Positions 40,886-49,435 of a DNA stretch of 64,000 nt are shown piece by piece. A model generated the notes under the pieces. That model was given only the letters and a program-made list of their open reading frames with translations. It did not search any database and was not told the origin of the DNA. A program made the translations under genes and the position numbers. Every line of letters begins with the position of its first letter. The first letter of the stretch is position 1. The DNA is from Eubacterium sp. OM08-24 (GTDB taxonomy: Bacteria; Bacillota; Clostridia; Oscillospirales; Acutalibacteraceae). The DNA is taken from assembly GCF_003438075.1 (NCBI RefSeq), contig NZ_QSTA01000001.1, positions 124,001 through 188,000 on the forward strand. Reading direction: 5' to 3'.

Positions 40886-40886
40886 T

Positions 40887-41693
40887 GTGAAAACTGTATT
40901 GACAATAGCAGGCAGCGACTGTTCGGGCGGCGCAGGAATACAGGCTGATATTAAAACTATTACAATGCATCATTGCTATGCCATGAGCGTTATTACCGCA
41001 CTCACAGCGCAGAACACCACAGGTGTTTACGGCATTGAGCAGACGAGCGATGACCTTATAGCAAATCAGCTTGACTGCGTATTTACCGATATTTTCCCGG
41101 ACGCAGTAAAAATAGGTATGGTTTACGGCAATAATTCCGCAAAAGTAATTGCCGACAAGCTCAATTTTTACAAAGCAAAAAATATTGTGACCGACCCTGT
41201 AATGGTATCTACCAGCGGCAGCAGGCTCATAAGTGAGCAGGGACTTGAAAATCTGAAAAAATATCTTTTGCCGATTTCCTCACTTGTCACTCCGAATGTA
41301 CCCGAGGCTGAAATTTTGAGCGGAATTAATATCAAAAATTTACAGGATATGCAAAATGCCGCTAAAATAATTTCAGATAAATACGGCTGTGCCGTACTCT
41401 GTAAGGGCGGTCATTTAGAGGATTGCAGTGATGATTTGCTTTACTCCGACGGCGAGTTTTATACTTACCACTCGTTAAGAATTGACAATCCCAATACTCA
41501 CGGCACCGGATGTACGCTTTCAAGCGCAATAGCAAGCAATCTTGCGAAAGGCTTTGCAATTACTCCAGCTGTTGTGAACGCAAAGGCGTATGTAACAAAA
41601 GCAATCAGCGTAAAACTTGACCTCGGCAACGGCAGAGGGCCGCTGATGCATAACTATATTTTAAACGAAATCAGAAAGGCAGATGAAATATGA
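40887..41693 (+). CDS. thiD: Hydroxymethylpyrimidine/phosphomethylpyrimidine kinase
   Basis: 268 residues from a GTG with GGAGG upstream. Ribokinase-like fold: [19 protein letters not shown] (HMP-binding), [37 protein letters not shown] (ATP site and catalytic Asp region). Phosphorylates HMP and HMP-P. Overlaps thiC by 4 bases. Confidence 0.96.
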   Translation: MKTVLTIAGSDCSGGAGIQADIKTITMHHCYAMSVITALTAQNTTGVYGIEQTSDDLIANQLDCVFTDIFPDAVKIGMVYGNNSAKVIADKLNFYKAKNIVTDPVMVSTSGSRLISEQGLENLKKYLLPISSLVTPNVPEAEILSGINIKNLQDMQNAAKIISDKYGCAVLCKGGHLEDCSDDLLYSDGEFYTYHSLRIDNPNTHGTGCTLSSAIASNLAKGFAITPAVVNAKAYVTKAISVKLDLGNGRGPLMHNYILNEIRKADEI

Positions 41694-42994
41694 GAGAATA
41701 CTCAACACAGATGGAGGCTGCAAGAAAGGGAATTGTAACCAAGGAACTCGAAATTGTAGCCAAAAAAGAGAGAATGACAGTAGAGGAGCTTATGCCGCTC
41801 GTAGCGCAGGGCAAAGTTGCCATTTGCGCAAATAAAAATCATAAGTGCATTGACCCGGAGGGTGTCGGCTCAATGCTCAAGACCAAGATAAATGTAAACC
41901 TCGGCATTTCAAGAGATTGCAAGGACTATGACATTGAAATGGAAAAGGTTATGCAGGCTGTAAATATGGGTGCTCACGCAATTATGGATTTGTCATCACA
42001 CGGAAATACAATTCCTTTCCGCAGAAAGCTCACAAGCGAGTGCCCTGCAATGATTGGTACTGTACCTGTTTACGATTCCGTTATCCACTATCAGCGTGAC
42101 CTTGATACTCTCACAGCGCAGGACTTCATTGATGTTGTAAGACTTCACGCACAGGATGGCGTAGACTTTGTAACACTTCATTGCGGCATTACACGCAAGA
42201 CCATTGAGCAGATTAAAAAGCATAAGAGAAAGATGAACATAGTTTCTCGTGGCGGTTCACTTGTATTTGCGTGGATGTGTATGACAGGCAACGAAAACCC
42301 GTTCTATGAGTATTACGATGAAATTCTCGACATTTGTCGTGAGTACGATGTAACAATTTCTCTCGGTGACGCTTGCCGCCCCGGCTGTCTTGCAGATGCC
42401 TCCGATGTGTGCCAAATTGAGGAGCTTGTGCGCCTTGGCGAGCTTACAAAGAGAGCATGGGCAAAGAATGTTCAGGTTATGGTTGAGGGTCCGGGTCATA
42501 TGCCTATGGACCAAATTGAGGCAAATATGAAAATTCAGCAGACCATCTGCTGCGGTGCGCCGTTCTATGTGCTCGGCCCGCTTGTAACTGATATTGCCCC
42601 CGGCTATGACCACATTACTTCGGCTATCGGCGGAGCTATTGCCGCAGCATCCGGCGCAGCATTCTTGTGCTATGTAACCCCTGCCGAGCACTTGGCTTTG
42701 CCAAATGTTGACGATGTAAAGCAGGGCATTATTGCCTCTAAAATTGCGGCACACGCAGCCGACATTGCAAAGGGTGTGCGTGGTGCAAGAGAGATTGACG
42801 ATAAAATGGCAGACGCAAGAAGAAAGCTCGATTGGGAGGCTCAGTGGGAATGTGCCATTGATCCCGAAACCGCAAGAAAAATTCGTGATGACCGCAAGCC
42901 TGAGCACGAAGATACTTGCTCAATGTGCGGTAAATTTTGCGCCGTAAGAAGTATGAATAAAGCACTTAACGGCGAACATATCGACATTCTTTGA
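41690..42994 (+). CDS. thiC: HMP-P synthase ThiC
   Basis: 434 residues, non-canonical radical SAM enzyme converting AIR to HMP phosphate. [42 protein letters not shown], and C-terminal CSMCGKFCA (the CxxCxxxxC cluster). Last gene of the riboswitch operon. Confidence 0.97.
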   Translation: MREYSTQMEAARKGIVTKELEIVAKKERMTVEELMPLVAQGKVAICANKNHKCIDPEGVGSMLKTKINVNLGISRDCKDYDIEMEKVMQAVNMGAHAIMDLSSHGNTIPFRRKLTSECPAMIGTVPVYDSVIHYQRDLDTLTAQDFIDVVRLHAQDGVDFVTLHCGITRKTIEQIKKHKRKMNIVSRGGSLVFAWMCMTGNENPFYEYYDEILDICREYDVTISLGDACRPGCLADASDVCQIEELVRLGELTKRAWAKNVQVMVEGPGHMPMDQIEANMKIQQTICCGAPFYVLGPLVTDIAPGYDHITSAIGGAIAAASGAAFLCYVTPAEHLALPNVDDVKQGIIASKIAAHAADIAKGVRGAREIDDKMADARRKLDWEAQWECAIDPETARKIRDDRKPEHEDTCSMCGKFCAVRSMNKALNGEHIDIL

Positions 42995-43026
42995 TAATTA
43001 ATTTAAAAATAACATACCTGTATTCC

Positions 43027-43060
43027 AAAGCACCTTGCATTAATTGCAGGGTGCTTTTTT
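43027..43060 (+). terminator. Terminator of the thi operon
   Basis: AAAGCACC-TTGCA and TGCAGGGTGCTT form a stem followed by TTTTTGT. Confidence 0.9.
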
Positions 43061-43143
43061 GTCTTTCTTTAAAAATATTTTAAAAAATTAGCCTAATTAG
43101 TGCAATATTCAAGGTTTTTTAAGTATTGTAAAGGGGGTGTTAT

Positions 43144-43443
43144 ATGAACACAGAAATCATCACTGCGCTTATAGTTGCGGTGGGGAGTATAATTTGCCAA
43201 TTACTTATAAATGCCTCTAACCGCAGACGGCAGGAGAGCGAAAACGAAAAAACAAAATCATTAATTGTATACCGCATAGATCAGCTTGAGCGCAAGCAGG
43301 ATAAGTACAATCATTTGCAGGAAAGAGTTTTCACGCTTGAGCGATTATCGGCGGTTACAGATGAAGAAATCAGAGTGGCAAATCATAGAATAGCCGATTT
43401 GGAGCATATAAATTCAAAAAAGGGGAGAATATATGAAAGGTAA
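43144..43443 (+). CDS. Phage-type hemolysin XhlA/holin-partner-like protein
   Basis: 99 residues: one N-terminal membrane helix (IITALIVAVGSIICQLLI) followed by a charged helical, coiled-coil-like region (IDQLERKQDKYNHLQERVFTLE). This is the layout of small phage proteins encoded next to holins. AAAGGGGGTG precedes the ATG. Overlaps the next gene by 11 bases. Confidence 0.65.
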   Translation: MNTEIITALIVAVGSIICQLLINASNRRRQESENEKTKSLIVYRIDQLERKQDKYNHLQERVFTLERLSAVTDEEIRVANHRIADLEHINSKKGRIYER

Positions 43444-43636
43444 TTTTAAAAATTGGGCAAAGGCTGCGGGAGTTCGTGCGGTAAAAACAGTGGCGCAAAC
43501 CGCTGTATCAATTATCGGTGTGTCGGCGCTAATCAGCGAGGTTAATTGGCTTGCGGTGCTTTCGGCAAGTATGCTTGCAGGCATTTTGTCATTGCTCACA
43601 AGCATTGCAGGCTTGCCCGAAATTTCAGAAAAATAA
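43433..43636 (+). CDS. Phage holin (r1t-like)
   Basis: 67 residues: charged N terminus, helix KTVAQTAVSIIGVSALI, a short turn SEVNW, and helix LSASMLAGILSLLTSIAGLP. This pattern is typical of r1t-type holins that open the membrane for endolysin. GGGGAG upstream. No endolysin gene is near. Confidence 0.8.
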   Translation: MKGNFKNWAKAAGVRAVKTVAQTAVSIIGVSALISEVNWLAVLSASMLAGILSLLTSIAGLPEISEK

Positions 43637-43669
43637 GTACATTAGCGGCATATCCGAATATTATGTAAT

Positions 43670-43930
43670 ATGAAGATGTGCTTTACAAAAAACTGCCTTA
43701 AACGAGCATTGCACACATTTTTGCAGACTGCCTTCGGCTATATCATCGCAAACCTTGCGCTGTTTTTAACAGGAACAAACTTTGCAAATGAAGAAATGTG
43801 GAAAAGCGCACTCTGCGGACTGTTGGTTTCTTCGGTTTCGGCAGGACTTTCAGCGGTTATGAACCTTGAAAAAAAGGAAGAAAAACCACAGTGTGACGAA
43901 AAATGCTCAGAAATTCAGAAAAATGAATGA
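43670..43930 (+). CDS. Second holin-like small membrane protein
   Basis: 86 residues with the same layout as the preceding holin: basic start (CLKRALHTFLQTAFGYIIAN), two membrane helices, LLVSSVSAGLSAVMNLE, then an acidic tail containing CDEKC. Probably a diverged paralogue. The start is uncertain (ATG at 43670 or 43676) with no strong ribosome binding site. Confidence 0.6.
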   Translation: MKMCFTKNCLKRALHTFLQTAFGYIIANLALFLTGTNFANEEMWKSALCGLLVSSVSAGLSAVMNLEKKEEKPQCDEKCSEIQKNE

Positions 43931-43967
43931 ATACTAATTTGCAAAAAATAAATAATAATATTGTCAG

Positions 43968-44000
43968 CCGCAGGTCAGCTCGACCTGCGGTTATTGTTTT
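43968..44000 (+). terminator. Terminator of the holin cassette
   Basis: CCGCAGGTC (43968-43976) and GACCTGCGG (43982-43990) form a 9-bp stem followed by TTATTGTTTT. Confidence 0.85.
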
Positions 44001-44038
44001 ATGCATAAATATGTATTATAATATAAAGGAAACACAGT

Positions 44039-44965
44039 ATGGAAATACTTTCGTCAACGCTAAATCATATAGCAGTGCTTTTTTCTTTTATCCTCATCGG
44101 ATTTATTCTTAAAAAGAAAAATATTTTACCCGATACCAGCGGCAGAACCCTGTCACGGCTTGAAAACGGAATTTTTATGCCTGCGGTGGTAATCAATACC
44201 TTTTGGAACAACTGCACCGCAGAAAATATAAGCCGAAAATGGATTTTTCTTGTATACAGCACAGCGCTTTTGCTTACGGCAATTTTCCTTGCTTTTATAA
44301 TTTCAAAATTTCTCACCAAGGACGAGTATTTGCGCAAGGTTTACAGGTTTTCGCTCTCGGTGTCGAACTTCGGCTTTGTCGGCACTGCGCTCGTGCAGGG
44401 AATTTACGGAGCTGAAAGCATAGAGCTTTTTGACTACCTAATATTCACCCTGCCGCTCAATATGTTTACTTATTCAATCGGTATTGCTTGGCTTGTGCCA
44501 TCCGACAAAGGCGGATTTTCTTTAAAATCGCTATTAAATCCGATATTCGTTTCGCTGTTTATAGGCGCATTCCTCGGACTTTTTCAGATACCGAGAATAC
44601 GCCTTGTCGACACAATAATTTCAGAATCCGCCGCTTGTATGGCGCCGGTTGCTATGATTCTCACAGGCTTTGTCATAGCGGGATACGAAATAAAAAGCCT
44701 GCTTAAAGTAAAGCAGACCTATATTGTTGCGGTGTTGAGATTAATAGTGTTTCCAACGATTTTCGTGCTTGCACTGAGATTTTTAAATACAGACAGCGAA
44801 ATAATCTTTGCCACCCTTTGCGCAAACGCAATGCCGCTCGGAATGAACACAGTAATAATCCCCTCGGCGTACGGCGAAAGTCCGCAAACGGGAGCAAGCC
44901 TTGCCCTTGTATCTCAGGCAATGGCGGCGGTCACAGTACCCACAATGTTTTTAATATTTTTTTAG
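44039..44965 (+). CDS. AEC-family membrane transporter
   Basis: 308 residues, about ten membrane helices in two halves of the auxin-efflux-carrier fold: IAVLFSFILIGFILKKKNIL, RLENGIFMPAVVINTFWNN, SNFGFVGTALVQGIYG, and the second-half AMPLGMNTVIIPSAYG. Substrate unknown; bacterial members carry malate and other organic acids. AAAGGAA precedes the ATG. Confidence 0.85.
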   Translation: MEILSSTLNHIAVLFSFILIGFILKKKNILPDTSGRTLSRLENGIFMPAVVINTFWNNCTAENISRKWIFLVYSTALLLTAIFLAFIISKFLTKDEYLRKVYRFSLSVSNFGFVGTALVQGIYGAESIELFDYLIFTLPLNMFTYSIGIAWLVPSDKGGFSLKSLLNPIFVSLFIGAFLGLFQIPRIRLVDTIISESAACMAPVAMILTGFVIAGYEIKSLLKVKQTYIVAVLRLIVFPTIFVLALRFLNTDSEIIFATLCANAMPLGMNTVIIPSAYGESPQTGASLALVSQAMAAVTVPTMFLIFF

Positions 44966-44975
44966 GAGATTTAAT

Positions 44976-45404
44976 ATGAAAATTTATCTTGCGTCACCGT
45001 TTTTTAACGATAATGAAATTGCAAATATCCGCCAAGCGGTTGAAATTTTAAATGCAAAGGGACACGAGGTTTTTGTGCCGATGGAGCACGATGTTGAGAA
45101 TAGAGAAAGTCTTACCAATGCCGAGTGGGCAGAGGAGATTTTTAAGATTGATAAAAGCGGAATAGACAGCTGCGATGTGGTTGTGCTGCTTTACGGCGGA
45201 ATGTACTCCGACAGCGGCACTGCATGGGAATGTGGTTATGCCTATGCGACAGGCAAAAAGGTAGTAGTGTGTTGCTGCAATGCCGAACAGCCAAACTTGA
45301 TGATAGTAAACGGCAGCCACGCATTTTTAAACAGCATAAATGCCCTCAAAGATTACGACTTTTCCAAAATGCCAATTATCCGCACCGCAGGCGAGCAGAA
45401 GTGA
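44976..45404 (+). CDS. Nucleoside 2-deoxyribosyltransferase family protein
   Basis: 142 residues. KIYLASPFFNDNEIANIRQ, DKSGIDSCDVVVLLYGGMYSD and SGTAWECGYAYATGKKVV match the family, including the catalytic Glu in the WE(C/I)G-type motif. Would exchange bases on deoxynucleosides in salvage. AGGAGA upstream; 10 bases after the transporter gene. Confidence 0.85.
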   Translation: MKIYLASPFFNDNEIANIRQAVEILNAKGHEVFVPMEHDVENRESLTNAEWAEEIFKIDKSGIDSCDVVVLLYGGMYSDSGTAWECGYAYATGKKVVVCCCNAEQPNLMIVNGSHAFLNSINALKDYDFSKMPIIRTAGEQK

Positions 45405-45411
45405 GTTTGTT

Positions 45412-45717
45412 ATGAAAGGTTTAAGAACAAAAGAAAACTTTAAATTCTTAAGATTTTGGAAAATAGTTCAGGATTCGGCAAATGCAATGGGGAAAATATT
45501 TTTTCTCGATTGCGGAGATGGAAATTGTTTTGAAGATGATAATATTGAATGTGAAAACCTTACAGGCTGGTTAATTGACATAGATAAATCAAATGAGTTT
45601 GAAGTTATATTCAAGTCATTTTCTAATATTGACGATGTATGGGACGATTATTTAGCATTTGTAGCTTGGCATAAAAATGATGATAATAATATTAGCGTAA
45701 CTTTTGAATGGCTCTGA
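45412..45717 (+). CDS. Acidic protein of unknown function
   Basis: About 101 residues, strongly acidic (DDNIECENL, DIDKSNEFEV, HKNDDNNI). I do not recognise the family. Size and acidity are those of small immunity-like or phage accessory proteins, but nothing proves such a role. The ribosome binding site is weak; the frame stays open 72 bases upstream into the previous gene. A terminator follows directly. Confidence 0.5.
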   Translation: MKGLRTKENFKFLRFWKIVQDSANAMGKIFFLDCGDGNCFEDDNIECENLTGWLIDIDKSNEFEVIFKSFSNIDDVWDDYLAFVAWHKNDDNNISVTFEWL

Positions 45718-45726
45718 TACATACTC

Positions 45727-45757
45727 AAGCACTTGGCAAAAGCTGAGTGCTTTTTTG
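45727..45757 (+). terminator. Terminator
   Basis: AAGCACT (45727-45733) and AGTGCTT (45746-45752) form a stem followed by TTTTTG, 10 bases after the stop codon. Confidence 0.85.
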
Positions 45758-45763
45758 CAGAAT

Positions 45764-45831
45764 ATAAAAGTTGTCACTCGGCTTATAGAGTTTTTGAGTA
45801 CAGATATTTATGTAAAATATAATATGAACTT
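45764..45831 (+). repeat. 68-bp repeat, copy 1
   Basis: Starts ATAAAAGTTGTCACTCGG and ends ATATGAACTT. It matches 54749-54816 at roughly 85 percent by eye. Copy 2 lies immediately upstream of the candidate type I toxin promoter; copy 1 has no toxin gene behind it. Confidence 0.75.
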
Positions 45832-45990
45832 ACAATTTTGCACTTTTAATAAAACCACTCATATCCTGCGTTGTGATTACATAATAATAAATTATGCCGA
45901 CAAATCATATAAGTTTTATGAGTATAAAATTGTAAAAATTTGTCAGATGTAAGAAATTTGTGTTTAATTATTTTGAATTTACCAAAAGTG

Positions 45991-46019
45991 TTGACATTTT
46001 ATGATGAAAGTAGTAAACT
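45991..46019 (+). promoter_or_regulatory. Promoter of the feo operon
   Basis: TTGACA (45991-45996), 17-base spacer, TAAACT (46014-46019). The first operator box begins 8 bases downstream of the -10, placing it over the transcription start. Confidence 0.75.
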
Positions 46020-46027
46020 AATAATCA

Positions 46028-46043
46028 GTTAGCGAGTGCTAAC
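46028..46043. promoter_or_regulatory. Iron-type operator box, feo 1
   Basis: GTTAGCGAGTGCTAAC: perfect 6-bp arms around 4 bases, over the expected start of feo transcription. Confidence 0.65.
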
Positions 46044-46060
46044 TTTTTTAGAGCATTAAA

Positions 46061-46076
46061 GTTAGTTTCTGCTAAT
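46061..46076. promoter_or_regulatory. Iron-type operator box, feo 2
   Basis: GTTAGTTTCTGCTAAT, an imperfect TTAG-N6-CTAA box, 33 bases downstream of feo box 1 (about three helical turns). Confidence 0.5.
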
Positions 46077-46090
46077 TAGTTGGCACTAAT
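46075..46090. promoter_or_regulatory. Iron-type operator box, feo 3
   Basis: ATTAGTTGGCACTAAT: perfect 6-bp arms, overlapping feo box 2 by two bases. Confidence 0.55.
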
Positions 46091-46114
46091 CAAAGCGGTG
46101 AGGATGGTGAGTTT

Positions 46115-46324
46115 ATGCCTTTAACATTTGCCGATCCGGGCGTTGAAAACATTATCAAAAAAATCGGAGGAAACTCTGAGGTTCGTGCACATCTTGAAAA
46201 CTTGGGTTTTGTTGTTGGCGGTACAGTAACAGTTGTTACCTCAATGGCAGGCAACCTTATAGTTAATGTTAAGGGAGCACGAGTTGCAATCAGCCGTGAA
46301 ATGGCAAGCAAAATTATGATTTAA
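46115..46324 (+). CDS. feoA: Ferrous iron transport protein FeoA (first copy)
   Basis: 69 residues, SH3-like FeoA fold: LENLGFVVGGTVTVVTSMAGNL and VNVKGARVAISREMASKI. Regulates or stabilises FeoB at the membrane. First gene of the operon, directly behind promoter and operators; a second feoA follows after 12 bases. Confidence 0.9.
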   Translation: MPLTFADPGVENIIKKIGGNSEVRAHLENLGFVVGGTVTVVTSMAGNLIVNVKGARVAISREMASKIMI

Positions 46325-46336
46325 TGGAGGTACAGT

Positions 46337-46558
46337 ATGAGAACTCTGAGAGATGCAAAAATCGGAGAAACCGTAAAGGTTGCAAAACTTAACGGTGCAG
46401 GCGCAATTAAGCGCAGAATAATGGATATGGGTATTACAAAGGGCGTTGAAATTTATATCCGCAAGGTAGCACCGCTCGGTGACCCTATTGAGGTTACAGT
46501 AAGAGGCTACGAGCTTTCTTTGCGTAAAGCAGATGCTGAAATGATTGAGCTTGTTTAA
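46337..46558 (+). CDS. feoA: Ferrous iron transport protein FeoA (second copy)
   Basis: 73 residues: VAKLNGAGAIKRRIMDMGITKGVEIYI, GDPIEVTVRGYELSLRKADAE is the classical FeoA pattern, nearer the consensus than the first copy. Tandem FeoA genes before feoB are common in Firmicutes. GGAGG precedes the ATG. Confidence 0.93.
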   Translation: MRTLRDAKIGETVKVAKLNGAGAIKRRIMDMGITKGVEIYIRKVAPLGDPIEVTVRGYELSLRKADAEMIELV

Positions 46559-46566
46559 GTAAAATA

Positions 46567-46590
46567 CGGGGATTTCCCCGATATTTTTTA
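46567..46590 (+). terminator. Attenuator-like hairpin between feoA and feoB
   Basis: CGGGGA-TT-TCCCCG (46567-46580) followed by ATATTTTTTA. It may partially terminate transcription so that FeoA exceeds FeoB. Confidence 0.6.
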
Positions 46591-46598
46591 AGTTTTAA

Positions 46599-46614
46599 GT
46601 TAGCCTAAAATAAC
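46599..46614. promoter_or_regulatory. Iron-type operator box before feoB
   Basis: GTTAGCCTAAAATAAC matches GTTAG-N6-CTAAC except one base in the right arm; 28 bases upstream of the feoB start. Confidence 0.4.
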
Positions 46615-46641
46615 TATTTAATTTATGAGAGGAAGACATTA

Positions 46642-49137
46642 ATGGGTATTAAAATTGCACTTGCAGGTAATCCTAACTGCGGTAAAACCACCCTTTTTAA
46701 CGCTCTTACAGGTTCAAACCAATTTGTTGGTAACTGGCCGGGCGTTACTGTTGAGAAGAAAGAGGGTAAGCTCAAAAAGCACAACGATGTTGTAATTATG
46801 GACTTGCCGGGTATTTACTCACTTTCTCCTTACACACTTGAAGAAGTAGTTGCTCGTAACTATCTTATTGAGCAAAGACCTGACGCAATTCTTAACATTG
46901 TAGACGGTACTAACCTTGAGCGTAACCTTTACCTTACAACACAGCTTACCGAGCTTGGCATTCCTGTTGTTGTTGCCATCAATATGATGGATGTTGTAAA
47001 GAAGAGCGGAGATAAGATCGACACCAAGGAGCTTGCTAAAGAGCTTGGCTGCAAGGTTGTTGAAATTTCTGCTTTAAAGGGAACAGGTATTATGGAGGCT
47101 GCCGAGGCTGCGATTGACGCTGCCGAAAACACCAAAACTGTTCCTATGCACACATTCAACGGTGTGGTTGAACACGCTATTGCTCATATTGAAGAGGCAG
47201 TAGTTCACGAAATGCCTGAAGAGCAGCAGAGATGGTATGCTATCAAGGTATTTGAGCGTGATGATAAGGTTATGGCAAAGCTCAACCTTAGCGATGAAAT
47301 CAAAAAGCATGTTGAAACTGACATCGAAAATGCCGAAAAAGAGCTTGACGATGACAGCGAAAGCATTATTACAAACGAAAGATATGTTTACATAGCTACC
47401 ATTATTAAGACTTGCTACAAGAAAAAAAGCAAGGGCAGCCTTTCAACATCAGACAAGATTGATAAGGTTGTTACAAACCGTTGGCTTGGTCTTCCGATTT
47501 TTGCGGTAATTATGTTCCTTGTTTACTATATTTCAATGCAGACAATAGGTACAATGGCAACAGACTGGGCGAATGACGGCTTGTTCGGTGACGGCTGGCA
47601 TTTGTTTGGTATTGGTTCTTCTCAGACAGAAGAGGCTGAAGAAACTTACGGCGATTCAGACGCAATTATCGAGGCTTTCAATGAGCAGTACGGTAATGAT
47701 GACATTGCAGCTGCCGTTGACCTTGAAGATGAAAATTATTCTGAAGACGCAGCAAAAGCAGCGCTCTCTCAGCTTGTAACATTAACTCCTGCCGATGCAA
47801 ATGTTACTTATTCTGTTGAAGATGAAGAAACACTTGAGGTAACTGAAACTCCTAATACAACAAAGGCTCAGCTGCAGGAGGCAGTAGACAATTATCTCAA
47901 TACAGATTACAAAGAGGCTTACGGCGCTCCTGACGCAAGCACATACGGTGTTTGGGTTCCCGGTATTCCTGTTCTTATCGGCAACGGACTTGACGCTATT
48001 AATTGTGCCGATTGGCTCAACGGTCTTATCCTTGACGGTATCGTAGCCGGTGTAGGTGCGGTTCTCGGTTTCGTACCGCAGATGCTCGTACTCTTCTTAC
48101 TCCTTGCATTCCTTGAGAGTTGCGGTTATATGGCTCGTATCGCATTCGTACTCGACAGAGTATTCCGTAAGTTCGGACTTTCGGGTAAGTCGTTTATTCC
48201 AATGCTTGTTGGTACAGGCTGCGGCGTTCCGGGTATTATGGCATCTCGTACTATTGAAAACGAGCGTGACCGCCGTATGACAATTATGACAACAACATTT
48301 ATTCCTTGCGGTGCAAAAATGCCGTTCATTGCTATGATCGCAGGTGCTATTTTTAATGGATCACCATGGATAGCTACATCAGCTTACTTTATCGGTATGG
48401 CTGCAATCGTAGTTTCAGGTATTATGCTTAAGAAGACAAAGATTTTCTCAGGCGATCCTGCTCCATTCGTTATGGAACTTCCGGCTTACCATCTCCCAAC
48501 AGTAGGCAATCTTCTCCGTTCAATGTGGGAGCGTGGCTGGTCATTCATTAAAAAGGCCGGTACAATCATTCTTCTTTCAACAATCCTTGTTTGGTTTACA
48601 ACATACTTCGGATTTGTTGACGGTCAGTTCCAGATGCTTTCAGAGGATCAGATCAGCAATTCAATTCTTGCCGCTATCGGTAACTGCATTGCTTGGATCT
48701 TTACTCCGCTTGGTTGGGGCAATTGGCAGGCTGCCGTTGCATCTGTTACAGGACTTGTTGCTAAAGAGAATATCGTTGGTACAATGGGTATTCTTTATCC
48801 GGGCGGATGGTCAGAAATCGGCGCTGCATTTACAGCAATCAGCGGTTTCTCATTCCTCGTATTCAACCTCCTCTGCGCTCCTTGCTTTGCGGCTATCGGT
48901 GCTATGAAGAGAGAGATGAACAACGCTAAGTGGACTTGTTTCGCAGTAGGCTATCAGTGCGTATTTGCTTATGCAATCGCTCTTATGATTAACCAGTTTG
49001 GCGGACTCTTTACAGGCAATGTAAATGTTATCGGTCTTATTTTTGCGGTTTTGGTACTTGCATTTATGATTTATATGCTTGTAAGACCATACAAAGAGGC
49101 AAATACATTGAAAACCAATGTTAAAGTAAAGGGCTAA
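46642..49137 (+). CDS. feoB: Ferrous iron transporter FeoB
   Basis: 831 residues. N-terminal G domain: G1 GNPNCGKTT, G3 DLPG, G4 NMMD, G5 SALKGTG; helical linker; then the membrane domain with Gate motifs GTGCGVPGI and CGAKMPF. Imports Fe2+, the main iron form without oxygen. Unusual: between the first (about 285-303) and second membrane helices there is an acidic extracytoplasmic insertion of roughly 115 residues (about 325-440), rich in Asp, Glu, Thr and Ala, absent from typical FeoB of 650-770 residues. Confidence 0.97.
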   Translation: MGIKIALAGNPNCGKTTLFNALTGSNQFVGNWPGVTVEKKEGKLKKHNDVVIMDLPGIYSLSPYTLEEVVARNYLIEQRPDAILNIVDGTNLERNLYLTTQLTELGIPVVVAINMMDVVKKSGDKIDTKELAKELGCKVVEISALKGTGIMEAAEAAIDAAENTKTVPMHTFNGVVEHAIAHIEEAVVHEMPEEQQRWYAIKVFERDDKVMAKLNLSDEIKKHVETDIENAEKELDDDSESIITNERYVYIATIIKTCYKKKSKGSLSTSDKIDKVVTNRWLGLPIFAVIMFLVYYISMQTIGTMATDWANDGLFGDGWHLFGIGSSQTEEAEETYGDSDAIIEAFNEQYGNDDIAAAVDLEDENYSEDAAKAALSQLVTLTPADANVTYSVEDEETLEVTETPNTTKAQLQEAVDNYLNTDYKEAYGAPDASTYGVWVPGIPVLIGNGLDAINCADWLNGLILDGIVAGVGAVLGFVPQMLVLFLLLAFLESCGYMARIAFVLDRVFRKFGLSGKSFIPMLVGTGCGVPGIMASRTIENERDRRMTIMTTTFIPCGAKMPFIAMIAGAIFNGSPWIATSAYFIGMAAIVVSGIMLKKTKIFSGDPAPFVMELPAYHLPTVGNLLRSMWERGWSFIKKAGTIILLSTILVWFTTYFGFVDGQFQMLSEDQISNSILAAIGNCIAWIFTPLGWGNWQAAVASVTGLVAKENIVGTMGILYPGGWSEIGAAFTAISGFSFLVFNLLCAPCFAAIGAMKREMNNAKWTCFAVGYQCVFAYAIALMINQFGGLFTGNVNVIGLIFAVLVLAFMIYMLVRPYKEANTLKTNVKVKG

Positions 49138-49160
49138 TAAAATAGATAGGGAGGATGTAT

Positions 49161-49349
49161 ATGCTTACTTTTTTAGCCAATAATCTTGGTACAATAGTTG
49201 TTTTGCTTATAGTTATTGCTGTTGTAGCGGCAATTATCATCAGCCACTTTAGGGCAAAGAAAAAGGGCAAATCTTCTTGTGGCAGCTGCGGCTGCGGATG
49301 TGCATCCTGTGCAATGGCAGGCAAATGCCACCCTAACACACATAAATAA
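49161..49349 (+). CDS. FeoB-associated Cys-rich membrane protein
   Basis: 62 residues: one N-terminal membrane helix (IVVLLIVIAVVAAIIISHF), a basic stretch, then SSCGSCGCGCASCAMAG with five cysteines. This is the small Cys-rich partner found after feoB in many Firmicutes; a role in iron handling is presumed from context. The ATG at 49161 (GGAGGATGT upstream) is preferred to 49155. Confidence 0.85.
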   Translation: MLTFLANNLGTIVVLLIVIAVVAAIIISHFRAKKKGKSSCGSCGCGCASCAMAGKCHPNTHK

Positions 49350-49364
49350 TTAATCACAACTAAA

Positions 49365-49407
49365 ACAACCGTACATTCATTTAATTATGTTTGTACGGTT
49401 GTTTTTT
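49365..49407 (+). terminator. Terminator of the feo operon
   Basis: ACAACCGTAC (49365-49374) and GTACGGTTGT (49393-49402) form a 10-bp stem, followed by TTTTT. Confidence 0.9.
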
Positions 49408-49435
49408 GGTTCTGTTATAAATGTGTGGCAGCATT

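Noticed and set aside
42257..42907. 216-codon open frame on the minus strand
   Set aside because: Antisense shadow of thiC, Cys/His-rich composition typical of reversed coding sequence.
43087..43101. TTAGCCTAATTAG before the holin cassette as another iron-type box
   Set aside because: Arm spacing does not fit GTTAG-N6-CTAAC and there is no iron-related gene nearby.
43927..44112. 61-codon frame overlapping the AEC transporter start
   Set aside because: It crosses the holin-cassette terminator and overlaps a well-supported gene; no ribosome binding site.
45704..45952. 82-codon frame sharing a segment with a frame at 54680-54892
   Set aside because: The shared residues come from the 68-bp DNA repeat. 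Neither frame has a convincing start or ribosome binding site, and the second runs through the toxin promoter.
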